64,000 nt of DNA, from the NCBI GenBank assembly GCA_903642325.1, contig CAHJWM010000006.1:1-64000 (forward strand), given 5' to 3'. The notes below the pieces were generated by a model that had not been told where the DNA came from, searched no databases, and worked only from the letters and a program-made list of their open reading frames with translations. A program made the position numbers and the translations under genes. The first letter of the stretch is position 1, and each line of letters starts with the position of its first letter. This document shows, one piece after another, positions 37,697 to 46,045 of this stretch. The DNA comes from Myxococcales bacterium. Lineage in GTDB: Bacteria; Myxococcota_A; Polyangia; Polyangiales; Polyangiaceae.

Positions 37697-38098
37697 ACAC
37701 GAGGCTACCCTGCGCTGGCCGCAGCATCTCAGGCGATCGCGCGTTTCTGCGCTGCAGGGCGCGAGGAAAGTCCGGGCTCCGTAAGGCAGGATGCCGGGTA
37801 ACGCCCGGTGAGGGAGACCTCGAGGAAAGTGCCACAGAAATTTAAACCGCCCAGGCCGCTTTGGCGCCCCGGGTAAGGGTGAAAAGGTGGGGTAAAAGCC
37901 CACCGCGCGGCCGGTAACGGTCGTGGCATGGCAAACCCCATCCGGAGCAAGGCCATGTAGAGGAGCGTTCGAGGGCTGCCCGCCCGAGCTCCTGGGTAGG
38001 CCGCATGAGGCGCTCGGTAACGATCGCCCTAGAGGAATGACCGCCAGCACGCATCGGGCAACCGATGCGTGCAACAGAACCCGGCTTACGAGAAGCTA
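37697..38098 (+). ncRNA. rnpB: RNase P RNA, bacterial class A
   Basis: Catalytic RNA that trims tRNA 5' leaders. Conserved blocks appear in order: GAGGAAAGTCCGGGCTCC near 37761, GGGTAAGGGTGAAAAGGTG, AGAGGAATGACCGCC near 38030 and ACAGAACCCGGCTTACG near 38073. A perfect 11-bp hairpin with a GCAA tetraloop (38047-38072) sits just before the last block, as a P19-type helix. I could not pair helix P1, so both ends are approximate. Confidence 0.95.
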
Positions 38099-38102
38099 CG
38101 AC

Positions 38103-38137
38103 CACACCCGACTGGTTCGCCGGTCGGGTGTGTTTTT
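38103..38137 (+). terminator. Intrinsic terminator of rnpB
   Basis: A 13-bp stem, CACACCCGACTGG (38103-38115) with CCGGTCGGGTGTG (38120-38132), closed by a TTCG tetraloop and containing one G-U pair, is followed by five T residues. It is the strongest terminator in the window. Confidence 0.92.
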
Positions 38138-38209
38138 GACGCTTGCCGCCAAGGATGCGGTTCTCATGTGGCCCGGCCCGGGGCGACTGCTCAGGCCGAG
38201 CTGCGCGCG

Positions 38210-39088
38210 TCATGCCGCGTCGTGGATGTCCAACCATCCGTTGCCACGCGACAGCTCGGTGATCTTGGTCTTCAGCTTCTTTTTGGCGCGAGCTTCGAGC
38301 TGGCGGGCGCGCTCGCGCGAAACGCCCAGGCGACGCCCGATTTCCGCCAGGGACATCTCGTCCTCGTTGTCGGCCATTAGGCGATTTTCGACGATGTACC
38401 GTTCGCGCTTGTCCAAACCGATCAGCGCGCTTTGAACCGCTTCCCGAACGTAGCCCCCCACTTCAGAGCCTACCAATCCCTCTTCTTGATTGAGACCGCT
38501 GGCCGTCAGTGTATCACCCAGGGTGGTCCCGGAGTCGTCGTACACTTTTGCATCGAGCGAAACGTCGCGCGCCTCTAAGCGTCGCACCATTGCCGTGACC
38601 TTGGCCTTCGGCACGTCCAACGCCTGGGCCAATAGCTCATCAGCATGGTCACCTTCACCGACCAAGTTGGTGATGCGGACGCGTTCGCGGCGTAGCTTGA
38701 AAAACATCTTAGAGCGCAGCGCGCCCGAGCCGACGCCGACCAGGCTCCAAGAACGGATGATGTGATTGAGGATATAGGCGCGGATCCAATACGCGGCGTA
38801 GGTGACGAAGCGCGTTCCGCGGCTGGTGTCGAACTTCTGCAAAGCATGCACGACGCCGAAATTGCCCTCCGCCACGAGCTCGCCTAGCGGCAGACCGTAG
38901 CGACGGTATTTGAGAGCGATGGCCACGACGTAGCGCAAGTGCGCGCGCACGAGCTCTTCGCGAGCTACTTCGTCCTTGTTCTCGAGCCAGCGTGTCGTGA
39001 GCACGAGCTCCGCTTCGCGCGTCAGTTGGGGGTAAGAGTGGACCGCTGTGATGTAGAACGTCAGAGAGGGGTCGGTTTGACGGGCCAT
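38210..39088 (-). CDS. RNA polymerase sigma factor, RpoH/sigma-32 family
   Basis: A group-3/heat-shock-type sigma-70 factor of 292 residues. Region 2 is clear (LVRAHLRYVVAIALKYRRYG, LVAEGNFGVVHALQKFD, FVTYAAYWIRAYILNHIIRS). The RpoH box is present as RSKMFFKLRRER, close to the canonical QRKLFFNLR. Region 4 has the helix-turn-helix MSLAEIGRRLGVSRERARQLE. Myxobacteria carry several RpoH-like factors (for example SigB and SigC, active in development), so I do not assign the symbol. ATG start at 39088. Single-gene unit, with its end 70 bp from the convergent rnpB terminator. Confidence 0.93.
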   Translation of the reverse strand: MARQTDPSLTFYITAVHSYPQLTREAELVLTTRWLENKDEVAREELVRAHLRYVVAIALKYRRYGLPLGELVAEGNFGVVHALQKFDTSRGTRFVTYAAYWIRAYILNHIIRSWSLVGVGSGALRSKMFFKLRRERVRITNLVGEGDHADELLAQALDVPKAKVTAMVRRLEARDVSLDAKVYDDSGTTLGDTLTASGLNQEEGLVGSEVGGYVREAVQSALIGLDKRERYIVENRLMADNEDEMSLAEIGRRLGVSRERARQLEARAKKKLKTKITELSRGNGWLDIHDAA

Positions 39089-39490
39089 TTACTTCTCAGT
39101 TTCCATTCGCCGAATTCCAGTCCTGCAAAAAAACTCAGCGCGCCCGGCCGCGATCACACGAACAGATCGAAGGCTTGGCTCGCACTTTGACCTACGCTGC
39201 AGATTCCGTCGCGGTTGCGCGAAGATTCTGCGAGCCAATAGTTCGTACGCTGGGCAAGCCCGGCTGGACGTGCGCGCTGATCGCGTTAGGCTTTTGGCGC
39301 GATTGTCCAAGGCGCCAGACACTGTGTCCGCGAATGGCACTACAAAAACGCAACGACTCGATCAGGCGGTGCAGTGGCGGCGAGCGCGCCCTCGACTCAA
39401 GGCGTGGGGCCACGCCGACGGCTGGCCGTGAACCACGGGCGAAGCGCGCTTCGCTCGGCACGGCCGCCGCTTAGTGCCGCGGTGCGACGA
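39089..39490. other. Intergenic gap, 402 bp
   Basis: Lies upstream of the sigma-factor gene and downstream of erpA, both on the minus strand. Short frames here lack protein-like composition or a ribosome site. It should hold the sigma-factor promoter. A run of seven T residues (minus strand, around 39127-39133) lies about 40 bp before the sigma-factor start; no matching stem is clear. Confidence 0.5.
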
Positions 39491-39814
39491 TCAAGCTTGG
39501 AAGGAAGAGCCGCAGCCGCAGGTCCCGGACACGTTGGGATTGCCGAATTTGAAGCCGGAGCCGTGCGCGCCTTCTACGTAATCGATTTCCGTGCCGTCCA
39601 GGTACTGGTAGCTCAGTGGGTCGACGAACAGCTTCACGCCATGTGATTCGAATTGTTCGTCGAGATCCGTCGGCTTGTCCTCGAAGTACAGGTCGTACTG
39701 GAAGCCGGCGCACCCACCGCCCACGACCCGCAAGCGCAGGCCCTGGCCGTCCAAGCCCTCCGACTTCGAAATTTCTTTGACCTTGTCCGCGGCCAGCGTT
39801 GTGATTGAAATCAT
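39491..39814 (-). CDS. erpA: A-type iron-sulfur carrier (ErpA/IscA family)
   Basis: Delivers iron-sulfur clusters to target enzymes. The ATG at 39814, with a GAAGG ribosome site, gives 107 residues, the normal length; an earlier in-frame start adds an implausible Arg-rich leader. The three cluster-binding cysteines are present: C35 in GGGCAGF and C99/C101 in CGCGSSF. VDPLSYQYLDGTEIDYVE is a family hallmark, closer to ErpA than to SufA. Stands apart from other isc/suf genes. Confidence 0.94.
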   Translation of the reverse strand: MISITTLAADKVKEISKSEGLDGQGLRLRVVGGGCAGFQYDLYFEDKPTDLDEQFESHGVKLFVDPLSYQYLDGTEIDYVEGAHGSGFKFGNPNVSGTCGCGSSFQA

Positions 39815-39982
39815 TTGCCTTCGGTTGCCTCCGCGCCGACGCCGACGCGAAGCGCCGTTGGGGCGCTTCGTCATCGAACGACGCGGAAGTATTATAGGCA
39901 CGCGGGCCCGGTCTAGCCAGCGCAAGTCTGCCGCGCAGCCGGTTTTTGCCGTTTCTGCGAGCCTGGGCTCGCGGCGCCCGCG

Positions 39983-41203
39983 CTAATGGTCGTGCAGGCC
40001 GACGGCGCCGATGAAGAACAGCTGACCCGAGCGGCAGGACAGGGCGATGCCCGCGGGCAGCGGCGTGGGGCGAAAAGGGTCGAGGCAGACGGTTCCATCC
40101 AGCCGGTCTAGAGCGCCATCACTCCCAATCAGCAGGGCATCGCTCGCGCCGCGCACGGCGCAGATCGTACCGGCGTGGTCCGCAATCAACGAAGCCGCGC
40201 GCAACCCGCGCGCGGCGGGGTCGAACGCTTGCGCCGCGCCGGCGACGGAGACGCGGGTGCTTTCTGTCCCGTCGCGCGCGCGGACCGATACGAACCCGTC
40301 ATCGGCAACGAGTACTGCCCCCTGATTTTCGAGTAACGCGAGTGGCCCCGTGAGAGTCGAGGCAGAGTCGGTCGCAACCGTCATAGCTTGACCTGAAGCG
40401 AGATCGAGAGCCATGAGCCGATGACCGTCGACAATGGCCCACACCTTGCCGTCCTGCACTGCGCCGCCCTCCGCGGCAGTGCCGCCGAAGCTGCCGATGA
40501 GCTCGAGCTCGCCGCTAGCGCGCGCCTGTTCGACACTTCCATTCTCGGTGATGACGACCAGCACCGCCCCCGCCTCGGCGATCGTCGTAATACTTCCGCG
40601 CGCGCGCAGGCGGCGCACGATTTCTGCTTGAGCATCGAGCTGCAGTAGGTCGTTACCGCTCGCCACGACCGCGCCGCCGCTGGCGGTCGGGATGACCAGG
40701 ACGCGGTGGTGGGTGTCGGTCAGTGGTAGGGTGCGTTCGAAGACTCGCTTCCCGCCGGGTCGGAAGATCAAAGCGTTAGCATCGCGCGTCACGATTAAGA
40801 TGGAGCCGTTCGCGAGCAGTACCGGGCTCGAGCTCGCCTCGCTCGATAAGCGCTCGGACCACACGCTCTGGCCGCGTGCGTCGAGCTTCGACAACCTCGG
40901 CTCGCCATGCGCTACGAACAAATTTCCGTCTTGATCACTGGCGGGTGCTTGCCCAATGCCGCCGGCAAGGCGCGTTTGAAAGCGGACTCGGGCAGGTCGT
41001 GGGAAGACCACGCGTGCGCGGCCGGCATTGCTCGCTTCGAGCCTCTCGCAGACCGCGAGGCCGGCGCTCGTGCCGACCGTCAGTGAGACGACGTGCTTGG
41101 TGTCGTGGGCCAGGAGGCCGCGACTGATCGTCCCAATGAGCGCGCAGCCCAACGCGAGCGCCCAGCTGGGAGCGCTGCGAAGTAAAGGCACGGCAAGATT
41201 CAC
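39983..41203 (-). CDS. Secreted beta-propeller (PQQ-like repeat) protein
   Basis: The GTG at 41203 overlaps the upstream stop (GTGA) and gives 406 residues. A hydrophobic N-terminal segment (APSWALALGCALIGTISRGLL) is a signal anchor or signal peptide. The rest is made of repeated WD/PQQ-like blades such as GNLFVAHGEPRLSKLDARGQ, GSILIVTRDANALIFRPGGK, GAVVASGNDLLQLDAQAE and DGKVWAIVDGHRLMALDLAS, about seven in all. No catalytic site is seen, so a scaffold or binding role outside the inner membrane is inferred. Translationally coupled to the zinc-ribbon membrane protein. Confidence 0.82.
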   Translation of the reverse strand: MNLAVPLLRSAPSWALALGCALIGTISRGLLAHDTKHVVSLTVGTSAGLAVCERLEASNAGRARVVFPRPARVRFQTRLAGGIGQAPASDQDGNLFVAHGEPRLSKLDARGQSVWSERLSSEASSSPVLLANGSILIVTRDANALIFRPGGKRVFERTLPLTDTHHRVLVIPTASGGAVVASGNDLLQLDAQAEIVRRLRARGSITTIAEAGAVLVVITENGSVEQARASGELELIGSFGGTAAEGGAVQDGKVWAIVDGHRLMALDLASGQAMTVATDSASTLTGPLALLENQGAVLVADDGFVSVRARDGTESTRVSVAGAAQAFDPAARGLRAASLIADHAGTICAVRGASDALLIGSDGALDRLDGTVCLDPFRPTPLPAGIALSCRSGQLFFIGAVGLHDH

Positions 41204-42951
41204 TTGCTGGCCTTGATCAAAAAATCCACCTGAATTTCGGGGATTCGCGAGCCCGTCCGCGGTCCGTCTACCACCCCGGCGATCTCTCCAAAGGCACTGA
41301 GCTTGTCGCCGGGCGCAAGCAGGAATGGAGCGCCGTACACGAGTCGCGCTAGGCAAGGCGCCCGCGCGCAGCCGCCCCGCACGTCCATCAGCGCGACGGT
41401 GGTGTAGGTTTCGGATCGGGAGTCCACGACGTTACCGTCGAGCGCGACGGCCCAACCCCGTTTGCTTTGCGGCTGATCGGCGATGACCGCGTAACTGCTC
41501 GTGGCGCGTTGCCGCACACGTTCGGCCTCGCGCGAAAAGCTGTCGACGCGCGTCACCCGCAGCGCGAATAAGCGCGGGGCCGTGTCTTTACTGGTCGCCC
41601 GAATCACCATTGTGGTTTCGCCAGGCGCCGAAACGGTCATCATTTGGGCGAAGTGGCCCGCGGCGTCGACGGTGACCGGCCGATCGCCCACTGTGAGCAC
41701 ACCGGCCTTCGCCGTGCGGCCCGCAAGGACGAAGTTGGGTGCTTCGAGTACCACCGCCGAGCCCGGCGCGTCGATCACGAGTGGGGTGATGCCGGCTTGC
41801 ACGTTCACACTCCCTGTTTGGGCGGCTCCGTTCGGCGGAGTCACCACGTACGGTATGCGACGCTCGAGTGTTTTCACTGCTGCCTCTAGGCCCGTAAGCT
41901 CCGCGCTCACATCCAGCGCGTAGCTGCCTGCACCTTCCGCATCGAGAGCCACCAGGCTGCCATTGACGCTTGCGCTCGAGCCAGGCAGGGCGTTGATCAG
42001 GACGCGGAGCTCCGGCTTTGGTGCATCGAGGCCGCTCGTATCACCTCGAACGCGGAAAGCGATGGGTACCGAGACCTCCACGAAGCTTTGCTTGCCCTTC
42101 GCCGAGACGAGCGTGAGAGTGAGCGGGTTTTCGCCCACGTTGAGCGGGCGGGACAGCGGCATCGTCGCGTGATGAGCCAAGAACGTGGCATTGGCAGCGT
42201 CGAGTCGCAGAACTGATCCATCCGCGCAAGCAGCGCAGGTCAGCTCGAGCTGATCGCTGCCATCGGCTCCTGCACTGGCGTGCGCCTCAATCGCGCCATG
42301 GCCGCGATAAAACAACCAGACTACGCCGGCTGCGGCAAACAGAGAGGCCGCACCGATCATGGCTACCGCCGCCAGCGGTGGGATGCCCCGCCTCAGCGCC
42401 GGTGCACCGCGCGCGATGCCTTGCGCCGCCCGGGGCTCGACGGCCGAGCGCCGGGCGCGTGCCGGAGCGGATGTCGAGGGCGGCCTTTGATCGGGGTCCG
42501 CCGGCGCGAGACCGGGACGAGCCACCCCCGACTCGAATTTCAGCTCGGAAGGAATTACATGCTGAGCTCCGCCCGGACCAGTCGGCGCTCGCGGATCTGG
42601 GCTGGGTGGGGCCCCTGGTAGTGGATAGCCGGGCGCGGCTGTCGACGGAACGGGGAGTGGAACGCCCGTGCCAGGCGGCGCTTGTCCGTTTGGCACGAGC
42701 GGCCCGAACCCAAGGATGGTTTTGCGGAGGTCGGCGGCGGGGGTTGGCGACCGCGGTTCGGGCGGACGCGCAGCTTGAGGGGGTGGGGCCAGGCCCATGA
42801 TGGTGCGCTGCTGACGGGGCTCGCCTACGGGGGGAGGGGACCCGACGACGGTCTGCCCCAAGCCAGGTAGCGGCCTTGCACAGCGCGCGCACCGGATGGA
42901 GACCGGATCATTTTGTGTTCCGCAATGCGGGCACCGCCTCATTGTGCGCAT
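41200..42951 (-). CDS. Zinc-ribbon membrane protein with large exported domain
   Basis: 583 residues from the ATG at 42951 (a second ATG at 42942 is possible). A zinc ribbon at the start (C7, C10, C21, C24) is followed by a Pro-rich cytosolic linker, one membrane helix (about 195-217, [22 protein letters not shown]) and about 360 residues of beta-rich exported sequence with repeats resembling bacterial Ig-like or Glucodextranase-type strands ([38 protein letters not shown]). A Cys pair, GGCARAPC, lies near the end. The ribbon-linker-helix layout resembles the AgmX/GltJ-like protein at 35.8 kb. Function unknown; operon with the beta-propeller gene. Confidence 0.8.
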   Translation of the reverse strand: MRTMRRCPHCGTQNDPVSIRCARCARPLPGLGQTVVGSPPPVGEPRQQRTIMGLAPPPQAARPPEPRSPTPAADLRKTILGFGPLVPNGQAPPGTGVPLPVPSTAAPGYPLPGAPPSPDPRAPTGPGGAQHVIPSELKFESGVARPGLAPADPDQRPPSTSAPARARRSAVEPRAAQGIARGAPALRRGIPPLAAVAMIGAASLFAAAGVVWLFYRGHGAIEAHASAGADGSDQLELTCAACADGSVLRLDAANATFLAHHATMPLSRPLNVGENPLTLTLVSAKGKQSFVEVSVPIAFRVRGDTSGLDAPKPELRVLINALPGSSASVNGSLVALDAEGAGSYALDVSAELTGLEAAVKTLERRIPYVVTPPNGAAQTGSVNVQAGITPLVIDAPGSAVVLEAPNFVLAGRTAKAGVLTVGDRPVTVDAAGHFAQMMTVSAPGETTMVIRATSKDTAPRLFALRVTRVDSFSREAERVRQRATSSYAVIADQPQSKRGWAVALDGNVVDSRSETYTTVALMDVRGGCARAPCLARLVYGAPFLLAPGDKLSAFGEIAGVVDGPRTGSRIPEIQVDFLIKASK

Positions 42952-42957
42952 TATACC
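42952..42957 (-). promoter_or_regulatory. TATAAT element touching the start codon
   Basis: On the minus strand the sequence reads GGGGGTATAATGCGCACAATG, placing a perfect -10 hexamer at the first ATG of the zinc-ribbon membrane gene (approximate position). If used, transcription would begin near the second ATG (42942), giving a leaderless mRNA. No good -35 lies 16-18 bp upstream; TTGGTA at a 19-bp spacing is the closest. Confidence 0.3.
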
Positions 42958-43058
42958 CCCGGAGCCACCCCAGCTACCAAGCCCTCAGTCGGTCGACGAC
43001 TGCAAGGTCTTTGTCCGATTCGAAGACGATCCCGTATGGAGAGAAGAATTCGAATCTC

Positions 43059-43820
43059 ATGTTGGCCAAACGCATCATTCCCTGCCTCGACGTGCGAGAC
43101 GGCCGCGTCGTCAAGGGCGTCAATTTCGTTGGTCTTCGGGATGCCGGAGACCCTGTCGAATGCGCCCGGCGCTACGATGCCGAGGGGGCCGACGAGATCA
43201 CGTTTCTCGATATTACGGCCTCGATTGAGGCTCGCAGCGCACTCTTACACGTAGTCGAGCGCACGGCCGACGTGGTCTTCGCACCGGTCACGGTAGGCGG
43301 CGGGGTCCGCGCTCCCGCCGACGTGAGGTCGCTTCTGAACGCCGGCGCCGACAAAGTCAGCGTTAACTCCGCCGCGGTCGCCGACCCGAGCCTGATTTCG
43401 GCTATCTCCCGCGCCTGGGGCCGGCAAGTCTTGGTGCTCGCGATCGACGCCAAGCGGCGCCCGGAGGGCGGGTTCGAGGTGTTCACCCACGGGGGCCGGC
43501 GGGCCACCGGTCTCGACCCAGTCGCCTGGGCGCGTCGTGGCGCCGAGCTCGGTGCGGGGGAGATTTTGCTCACCAGTATGGATCGCGACGGCACGAAGGC
43601 CGGCTATGACCTGGAGCTATTGCGCGCCATCGTTGACGCCGTAGAAATTCCGGTGATTGCCTCGGGAGGGGTCGGCAATCTCGAGCATATGCGGGAAGGG
43701 CTTGCCGAAGGCGGGGCGGACGCAGCGCTCGCGGCTTCGATTTTTCACGATGGTTTGTTTTCGGTTGGGCAGGCCAAGCGCTACCTCGCCGAGCGCGGAG
43801 TTCCCGTTCGAGGAGGCTGA
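43059..43820 (+). CDS. hisF: Imidazole glycerol phosphate synthase cyclase subunit
   Basis: Closes the imidazole ring in histidine synthesis, using ammonia from HisH, and releases AICAR to purine synthesis. The ATG at 43059 with ribosome site GGAGAGAAG gives 253 residues, the standard length. Landmarks: [19 protein letters not shown] with the catalytic Asp11, [33 protein letters not shown] with the second catalytic Asp, [17 protein letters not shown] and [13 protein letters not shown]. Other his genes are not in the window. It is followed after 2 bp by an unrelated gene. Confidence 0.97.
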   Translation: MLAKRIIPCLDVRDGRVVKGVNFVGLRDAGDPVECARRYDAEGADEITFLDITASIEARSALLHVVERTADVVFAPVTVGGGVRAPADVRSLLNAGADKVSVNSAAVADPSLISAISRAWGRQVLVLAIDAKRRPEGGFEVFTHGGRRATGLDPVAWARRGAELGAGEILLTSMDRDGTKAGYDLELLRAIVDAVEIPVIASGGVGNLEHMREGLAEGGADAALAASIFHDGLFSVGQAKRYLAERGVPVRGG

Positions 43821-43822
43821 AG

Positions 43823-45181
43823 ATGAGCGTCACACTTTCGGAGGTAAAACGGGCGGCTCGAGCCCACCGGGCGCCCCTGGCAGGAGAAAGCGCAGGATAT
43901 TTGATCTTGGCTATTGCCGATCAAGTGGTGAGCGCGCCTCGCGTTGTGGAATGCATGGACATTTTAGTCATGGAAGATGGCGGGCTACGCGTGCTTTCGG
44001 GCAGTGCGAGCTCCGAGTCAGAGGCGGAATTGGCACTTCGCCAAGCGCTCGAATCACTGCTACTCGTGGCCAGCTCCGGTAGCGCGGCGCTCACTCGCGC
44101 GAGCCGTCGCTCGTCCCCCGTCGGGCTGTTGGGCTTGGTCCGTGAGCTCGAGGCTGCACTGATTCCGGTGAATCGCGCGGCGGCGCGACGTGCCCTGGCG
44201 CGGCTGAATCGCGAAACGTCGCGTGCGCTCGCAAGCGGTACTTTGCCAGAGGAAGATGTGCAAGCGGCCTCGCCGCCGGTCGCCGTGTGGCCCGTCATGG
44301 AAGCGCCGATCAGCGCATGGGTTCCGCCCGCCTCGTCGGTACCTTTGGTGGCCGCAGCGTCCCTTCTCGACGCGGAGCTCGCGCCGGATGTTCCGGAGGA
44401 GAGCGACGCTGTTACAGTGGCCATCGCTCCGAAGTTGGCGGGTGAAGACGACCCGCCCCTCGAGTTCGATGTGGACATGGAGATCGAGATAGAAATGCTC
44501 GAACCGGCCGCTCCGGCCGAAGAGCTACATTATCGGGTCGCCACGATCCCTGATCTGATCGTCAAGCCTACGGACGTTCGTGAGCCCACGGTCGAGGACG
44601 TGCCGGACGAAGCGTACACCCGGCCTGAGCCGGTGATGCTGCGGAGAGCGTTGCAAGCGGAGTTGACGCTGCTTGCTCCGCCCATTAGTGAAATGATGCC
44701 GGCGGTGAGCGAGGCCCTGCCGCGGACCCCCACGCTCGGCAGTCTGGCCGACGAGCTGCCAGTGCTCGCTCCGGAGCTGATCGCCGAGCTGAGCGCCGCC
44801 GAAGTGGTGCCCGTCGAGGCGAGCTCATTGGTCGAGGCGAGCTCATTGGTCGAGGCGAGCTCATTGGTCGAGGCGAGCTCATTGGTCGAGACGAGCTCAC
44901 CGCCGCCAGCCCAGAAGGCGTCACCTGAGCATTACGAGGCGCCGTGTGCTCGCTGCTCCGCGCCGAACGAGGACAGCCCCGAGTGCACCGAGCCCATGCC
45001 CGAAGTGGCGCCGCTGCTGGCCGGCGCTGCGATCATTCCATTCAAAAAGAGCGAGCTGAGCGAGCTTTTGGGCACCTTTGAGGTCGCCGCCGACGACTCG
45101 AACAAAGGCTTGTGCCGGGCAATCAAGGAGATGGCCGGCTTGGATCTGACGCCCGCCCCCTTTGCCGCGCTGATTCGTTGA
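43823..45181 (+). CDS. Uncharacterised protein with VEASSL repeats
   Basis: 452 residues from the ATG at 43823, two bases after hisF. Residues 1-125 form a compact, conserved-looking domain (AGYLILAIADQVVSAPRVVE, VMEDGGLRVLSGSASSESEA, ALRQALESLLLVASSG). The middle is acidic and low in complexity, with a hexapeptide repeat VEASSL (about 331-360). Near the end lies CARCSAPNEDSPEC, then a short domain ending at NKGLCRAIKEMAGLDLTPAPFAALIR. No membrane segment or enzyme motif. The N-terminal domain resembles helical myxobacterial proteins of unknown role. It probably shares a transcript with hisF and the TerB-like gene. Confidence 0.75.
   Translation: MSVTLSEVKRAARAHRAPLAGESAGYLILAIADQVVSAPRVVECMDILVMEDGGLRVLSGSASSESEAELALRQALESLLLVASSGSAALTRASRRSSPVGLLGLVRELEAALIPVNRAAARRALARLNRETSRALASGTLPEEDVQAASPPVAVWPVMEAPISAWVPPASSVPLVAAASLLDAELAPDVPEESDAVTVAIAPKLAGEDDPPLEFDVDMEIEIEMLEPAAPAEELHYRVATIPDLIVKPTDVREPTVEDVPDEAYTRPEPVMLRRALQAELTLLAPPISEMMPAVSEALPRTPTLGSLADELPVLAPELIAELSAAEVVPVEASSLVEASSLVEASSLVEASSLVETSSPPPAQKASPEHYEAPCARCSAPNEDSPECTEPMPEVAPLLAGAAIIPFKKSELSELLGTFEVAADDSNKGLCRAIKEMAGLDLTPAPFAALIR
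44813..44902 (+). repeat. 18-bp tandem repeat, five copies
   Basis: Four identical copies of GTCGAGGCGAGCTCATTG and a fifth altered copy (GTCGAGACGAGCTCACCG) in direct array encode VEASSL x4 then VETSSP. The identical copies suggest recent slippage or expansion. There are no spacers, so it is not a CRISPR array. Confidence 0.95.
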
Positions 45182-45213
45182 AAGGGCGGTCCAGATCTGA
45201 CACTCTCGAGCCG

Positions 45214-45597
45214 ATGCACATTCAGAACTTGGCTATTCTGAAAGGGCTGGTGAGCGTGGCCTGGGCCGACGGTCGCCTCGCAGAAGAGGAAACAGAAGTG
45301 CTCGAAGCTCTGCTGCAAGCCTTCGAAGCCACCCCCAGTGAGGCTCACGAAATTCGGCTATTCGCGCGTGAGCCGAAGAAGCTTAGCGACGTTCCGCTGC
45401 ATGACCTCAGCGCCGATGGGAGGCGTTTACTTTTGCAGCACGCCGTCCTGCTAAGCTTCGTCGACGGTGAGCAACAAGAGGAAGAACGCAAGCTAATCGA
45501 CGACTTGTGCGCGGTCTTGCGCATTCCCGGGGTCGAGTCGAAGGGGCTGGTTGCCGCCGCGGAGCAGCGGGCCAAGTCCTTACTTCAGCTGCTTTGA
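45214..45597 (+). CDS. TerB-like helical protein
   Basis: 127 residues from the ATG at 45214, placed 32 bp after the repeat-protein gene. The sequence is all helical with the TerB/DjlA-type pattern: LKGLVSVAWADGRLAEEETEVLEALL, then LLSFVDGEQQEEERKLIDDLC. Acidic ADG and VDG turns match the metal-binding DG motifs of TerB-fold proteins. TerB relatives bind divalent metals and sit in stress or membrane-signalling complexes; no other ter genes are near, so a tellurite role is not supported. Confidence 0.8.
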   Translation: MHIQNLAILKGLVSVAWADGRLAEEETEVLEALLQAFEATPSEAHEIRLFAREPKKLSDVPLHDLSADGRRLLLQHAVLLSFVDGEQQEEERKLIDDLCAVLRIPGVESKGLVAAAEQRAKSLLQLL

Positions 45598-45641
45598 CCC
45601 GCGCCGCGTGCTCGACGAGTGCGAGATGGGCCTGCGTGTCA

Positions 45642-46019
45642 TCAGGTGGCCTGGGTCAAGACCCGGAGTCGCTCGATCTCTTTCAGCAGGGCGATCGGAC
45701 TGAACGGCTTCGTGTAGTACGCGGTTGCGCCCGCTTCGGTCGCGCGGTTGCGCGACTCTTGGTCATCCAGTGCGCTGATGATGACGACCGGCACGTTACT
45801 AGTCCCGGGGTCACTCCGTAGGCGCCGACAGACCTCGAAGCCATCATATTGGCCTGGCAAGTTCAGGTCGAGAAGCACCAGATTCGGCGGGTCGGTCATG
45901 GCGACGTCGATGGCTTTGGTGCCCGACGAGACCGCGGTCACTTGATGGCCGCGCGCCTGCACCAGCGCTTCGATCATGCGACGGATCGAGTCTTGGTCCT
46001 CCACGACTAGAATTCGCAT
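45642..46019 (-). CDS. Single-domain response regulator
   Basis: A stand-alone receiver of 125 residues from the ATG at 46019. It has the acidic pair in VVEDQDS, phospho-acceptor Asp in VLLDLNLPG (about 52), the switch Thr/Ser in VVIISALD and Lys in YTKPFSP. With no output domain it probably signals by protein contact, as CheY or SpoVV-type receivers do. It follows the degenerate sensor-kinase gene by 26 bp, suggesting that protein as a partner. Confidence 0.92.
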   Translation of the reverse strand: MRILVVEDQDSIRRMIEALVQARGHQVTAVSSGTKAIDVAMTDPPNLVLLDLNLPGQYDGFEVCRRLRSDPGTSNVPVVIISALDDQESRNRATEAGATAYYTKPFSPIALLKEIERLRVLTQAT

Positions 46020-46045
46020 TCTTTCCACCCTAGCCCAAGCCTGAC

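Noticed and set aside
39175-39474. 99-codon frame in the gap upstream of the sigma-factor gene
   Set aside because: No ribosome site, Arg/Ser/Cys-heavy random-like sequence and no motif.
44813-44902. Short direct repeats resembling a CRISPR array
   Set aside because: The 18-bp units are contiguous, have no spacers and encode an in-frame hexapeptide repeat.
45214-45597. Tellurite-resistance role for the TerB-like protein
   Set aside because: No terC, terD or other ter genes are present; the TerB fold alone does not show this function.
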